DNA from: Sympetrum striolatum
Lineage: Eukaryota; Arthropoda; Insecta; Odonata; Libellulidae
NCBI GenBank assembly: GCA_947579665.1
Contig: OX388347.1
Coordinates: 27,086,562 to 27,150,561, forward strand
Direction of reading: 5' to 3'
DNA length: 64,000 nt
The translations under genes and the position numbers were made by a program. The notes under the pieces were generated by a model. That model made no database searches. It saw nothing but the letters and a program-made list of their open reading frames with translations, and was not told the DNA's origin. This document shows, in pieces, positions 59,948 to 64,000 of this stretch (positions are counted from its first letter, which is position 1; each line of letters opens with the position of its first letter).

Positions 59948-60650
59948 TTGATAATACAAATTGGCAGCGGTAGATGTTTCTTCGCTCCTGTTTTCGAGGC
60001 ATTCTCGGTCACGGCTCTCTTCTTTCAAGACAAACAAAAAATTAGGTACACTTGGGAAGAAATTCTTGGCTGTGAACTAAGAGCAACTTGTCTTTATTTT
60101 TCTATGGAAGCGGTTTGTTTTGGTACGTCTCACATCGATTTGCTTCCCTCTTTCTCTGAATGGCCCCTCCTTTACCCAACGAAGGAATCCGTCGTCCCAG
60201 ACATTAAAAGTAGCAGGGGCATTTACTCTCGGGGACAGTTGAATGAGCGGGAGCCCCGTGGGAAATCACGGCGGAGTCCTATTCTCTCCGAATATTCGAT
60301 GAAGCGCCTTTTTAATAACATCCGCGCAGTCACGTGACTCTCGTACGCTTCTTAGTATTTCGGCCGTCGAAGGAGAGTGTGTGGGATTTCTAAGACGAGC
60401 CTCCGCGAAAAAGTTGAGGCTCTCGAAATTGCATTTCTGCTTCTTCACTTAGGCGATTGATGCCATGAGGGAAATCAGAATCGGATTGATTTAACTTCTG
60501 AATTACCAATGTTTCGGTTATGATTCATTGATTCCTTCCGTATCAATCTTCGATATGAGGAGGAATGATTTATTTCGAGTAAGATCGGAAATCGAAGGGA
60601 AAATGAATTCCCATCCCCGCGATTTAATCATGCCGCAGTTTCATAATCAG
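59948..60650. other. GC-richer block with palindromic E-box
   Basis: Contains the longest open frame of the window (129 codons, 59948-60337), which has no recognisable domain and starts at an ATT-type codon in the computed frame, so it is not called a gene. A perfect E-box palindrome lies near its end. Confidence 0.3.
60328..60339. promoter_or_regulatory. Second palindromic CLEAR/M-box-type E-box
   Basis: AGTCACGTGACT is a perfect 12-base palindrome sharing the 10-base core GTCACGTGAC with the site at 18872. Binding by MITF/TFEB- or USF-type factors is inferred from the motif only. Confidence 0.35.
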
Positions 60651-63600
60651 GTCAAGGTAGAGAATTATTGATGGAAATTAGAGGCTAGACTGCGATTGTT
60701 AGATGTGTTTAGGAAAAATACATAAGCGGGCGACATAACTTAAATCATGAGACCACCTTGATACTTCGTCCAATCCGATAATGAGTGTAAATTATGAAAA
60801 GTAAATGCTACGACAAATCGTTTTAAAAATGCATTCTTTCCGTGAAAGATAAGTGATAATAACAAGCTTAAGAAGTAACCCAAACGCTTTGTGTTTATCG
60901 CCCTGCCGCAGGCCAGAAGGCGACATAAATAAAATTTTGAGTGTAGATGAGAATTCTATAAAAGGGGTACTTCTGATACTCTGAAAATATTATATTTTTG
61001 ATAAGAATCCATTGAGACAAATTTATAGACTCGAGGGCACTTATCACTTGCATGATTTGGTATTCGGTTGACTCTTGCATAACTTTATAATTCAACATTT
61101 TTAAATTATAAAATTATATACTGAATTACACCAGAAGAAGAATAAAAGTTATCAAGTATCTTCTATCCTTACCTTGCGATATACCTAATAATAATTCTTG
61201 CTCTAAGAATAAACGAGATCAATATTTAATTATTTATCAATTATTTATCAGACTATGTCAACGAGACTTATGAATATATCAGCTTTACCGTACTTCAATT
61301 AATTTATAAAAGATATATCTATTGCGCTCTGATTGGCTGTTTCATTTCCATTACAATATAAATTAAATTTCCAGTTTCAATTATCCTGAGGCATCTAAAA
61401 CGACCTCTAACTAAGCTGTATGATATTATGGCCAAAAGAGTGCAATTTAGTTTCCATATAAATGTAAAGTGGGGCATAATTCTACAATCTGTCATATATT
61501 TACCATTTCGTTAGACAAGCTGCGACCTCAATCCTTTCTCTTTAAATGACTTTGTATGTTGGAGTAAAGCCAATTTAATTATGCAGTAAATGTTTCTGGA
61601 ATGAGAAAAATCTTGCTGAAAGCTAATTACTATGAATAATAACCTGGATATTCCGTTGCCTTCCTTTGTTACTTTGTTAAGAGCTAGTTCCCAAGATGCT
61701 AGAACTAATTATGATTTTTAATTTTTTTGGAATTAATGAATTCGTAACATCATTGCAATTGTTATAACGCATAGAGTATACACTGATTTCATGGTTTTAT
61801 GAAAATTTTTTTTCCATATTAATACTTAAGAATGGATTACCAGTCTATGAAACAAACTCATAATATTCTTTAGGTTATTTATAAGAAAGGATCTTTGCGC
61901 TTCAAATTCCTTATTCTAATAAGAAATAACAACCGAAAAATAAAATAAATCTCTTTATGCAATGAAATCAAAGTTTCCATTGTGAAATATTCTGTGGATA
62001 TCAACTTTGGATTATTTTAGATGTAGGTTTTACATGATTCATAACAGCTTAACTAGCAGTGACCTTTAAGTAAATAGTCCAGAATACATAGATATCTTTC
62101 TTTATCCCAGAGATTGATGTATTAAGAGAATATATCATAACCTAGATCAGTGTTATATAACCTTTTATTGCACATACCTTTTAGGATTAGATATCACAAA
62201 TTATATTTCTTAACGAAAGAGGAATGAAATAACTTATACTCTTGCATCATGAAGATCTACCGCAAAGTTGACGCCAAAACGTTGAAATTTGATATTTCTT
62301 TACTTTTCTCGAAAGTTTGCTGAATAAATATTGCACTTAACTTCTGTTCTCATCAGATAATATTGAAGTCTTCAGATTTCATACATAACCATAATATTAT
62401 TATTTATTTACAATGGAAAAATGGATGACATGCGGCAAGCTCCAGTTTCTTTAAACTGTTATAAAATATTTGATTACTGGTACTTGACTGGCATTATTTT
62501 CATGAGAACGGAAAATCGGCAGTTTGATTTAGGAAGAGTTTATACTGTTAGTTCAGGTGTTATAAAATGACTCAGCTCATTTCTTCCCTTCGAATTCTTC
62601 ATGTCCTTTTAAAATTGAGACATCCTGCGCCACTCATCTGGAAAGAAAGAATTCTGTAATTGAATTAAGTAGAACCGCTTCCAAACTAAATTTCCAACTC
62701 CCTCAGGGAACGGATGGGAAAGATTCGAGATATGAGTTTGGAAGGGGAATTTCACCTTCTATGGTTTGACAGCGGAAGTGACTTATCCACGTTCGAGAGA
62801 TGCCAAGAAAAGAATCAGCCACTTCTCGCTTGGAGCTCCAATCTTGCACCTGATCCTCCATTATATATCAGCACAAATATTCATTATGATAAGCACAAAC
62901 GTAACAGTTCTCAAAGAGACAACAGCGTGATATTTCGTCAATCTTCATTAATAATTGTGTTTATTATTGAGTTTAAGCCGTACGTCTTTACGTGAAAAAT
63001 AATTTCCTATCCTCGTCCGCTGCAATAATATTTATGTTGTACAAAAATTTTGAAAAAAGTAGGTCATTCAAAAAAAGCTACCGGAATGTAAATTGAATTC
63101 CTAAATTGAAATCAAAGGAATAAATATTAGCGTAAATTAAAGTGTAGTCTTTAATGGAGATTTCTAAATAAAGTTCTTTAGTGAATCTAATTATTTTAAA
63201 TAAAATTAATACTGAGATAAATACACACATTGTTTTCCACCATATTGAAGTCAATTTTGAGATAATTTCTTGCTTTTGTCGAGAATTATATTTGAAAATC
63301 TCTTGACTATTTAATAGCCACCACTATGTCATTATTTACTCATAGCAAGTTCCGTTAAGAGCGTGGAATGTAAAATACGGCCGTAATAAAATAAAACCTT
63401 AATCACATTAATTATTAAACGATATAATGATTGAGAATGAGGATTCTGATAAATTATTTTTATTGAGAAAAATTGGCATTCGCGATACATGAAGTGGTAC
63501 AAACGTATTCTTAATTGATTCGTCTTCCAAGTCATTCATCTTAATATAGAAACCATTTTCTGGACCTGCGAGTTCCAATAATGGGATCAACTATCTTACC

Positions 63601-64000
63601 TCCTTTAAAAATGACTTTCTGAACTCATGCCAGACAGATATAACATTGAAAGATCACATTCTACCTTGCTTACCAGCCAACTACTACTCTTTTCGTATAA
63701 AAACACCTCTTTCCAATTGAGTCAAGTAGAAAAATTCTTTGCCGTATCGCATCGATTCTTCTCCATTGGTTCCTGTCTTCGTTTCTTTCCTCTTTAGTTC
63801 TTTTTTTACAGGAGAGAATTCTCCCACAAGTAAAGAAAGACGAATTTCCTCAATAAGACTCGGTAAATGGAACATTGACGAAGAAAGACAGGTTGTTGGA
63901 TATCTTGGGAGCGAATGCAACAAAGTCTCATTGAGATACGTCAGCGAAGAAAGGGTTACAGATGAATCAAGCGGAGATATTTCCTTCCGTCTTCTTCGGC
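60651..64000. other. Non-coding AT-rich region, nothing recognised
   Basis: Short ORFs without domains, longest 93 codons at 62714-62995. Composition rises again near 63640-64000. No repeat, RNA or transposon end was recognised. Confidence 0.45.

Noticed and set aside
59948..60337. Longest open frame in the window (129 codons, plus strand)
   Set aside because: No known domain, no clear ATG start or splice context, and length fits chance in a GC-richer block.

Overview
The window reads as animal nuclear DNA, most likely arthropod and probably insect. It is AT-rich with no operon-like packing and no open frame beyond about 130 codons. It carries GT-AG exon-like blocks, tRNA-derived SINE-like sequences, non-LTR retrotransposon 3' ends with simple-repeat tails, a pogo/Tc5-like DNA transposon remnant and many foldback repeats. 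No complete protein-coding gene, rRNA or functional tRNA gene was found. The 'arthropod' call rests on repeat style and is an inference, not a species assignment.

Layout. The first 670 bases hold the best candidate for host coding sequence: two or three exon-like blocks that join in frame over a 66-base GT-AG intron and end in a hydrophobic C-terminus. Bases 1240-1870 are an interspersed repeat with a 178-base internal duplication. Bases 5700-9430 are rich in mobile-element debris: a foldback repeat at 5.7 kb, a LINE-type 3' end at 7.1-7.4 kb, a minus-strand tRNA-derived SINE head at 7.9 kb and a 590-base pogo/Tc5-like element at 8.8-9.4 kb that keeps the end of its transposase. Bases 11700-12640 form a tandem array in which a tRNA-like B box recurs about every 167 bases, with a 334-base dimer as the higher-order unit.

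From 14 to 64 kb the sequence is mostly unremarkable AT-rich spacer. It is broken by GC-richer or pyrimidine-rich blocks of 0.3-0.9 kb every few kilobases (about 18.3-19.1, 21.1-21.4, 31.3-31.7, 34.3-35.2, 36.4-37.0, 41.5-42.1, 46.1-46.5, 49.2-50.0, 51.5-52.1, 55.8-56.4, 58.6-59.4 and 60.0-60.6 kb). They contain short ORFs in several frames but no recognisable protein. They could be regulatory or conserved non-coding blocks of a large intergenic or intronic region; the sequence alone cannot confirm this. A degraded minus-strand non-LTR retrotransposon lies at 25.7-26.7 kb.

The most unusual structures are inverted pairs built on a CTGAAGATG / GAAACCGGTC module at 5.7, 29.1 and 34.0 kb. The 29.1 kb copy has 84-base arms with two mismatches. 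The module resembles the hammerhead-ribozyme core described in Penelope-like retroelements, but departs from the consensus, so activity is doubtful. No functional gene system can be claimed; genes do not visibly work together here.
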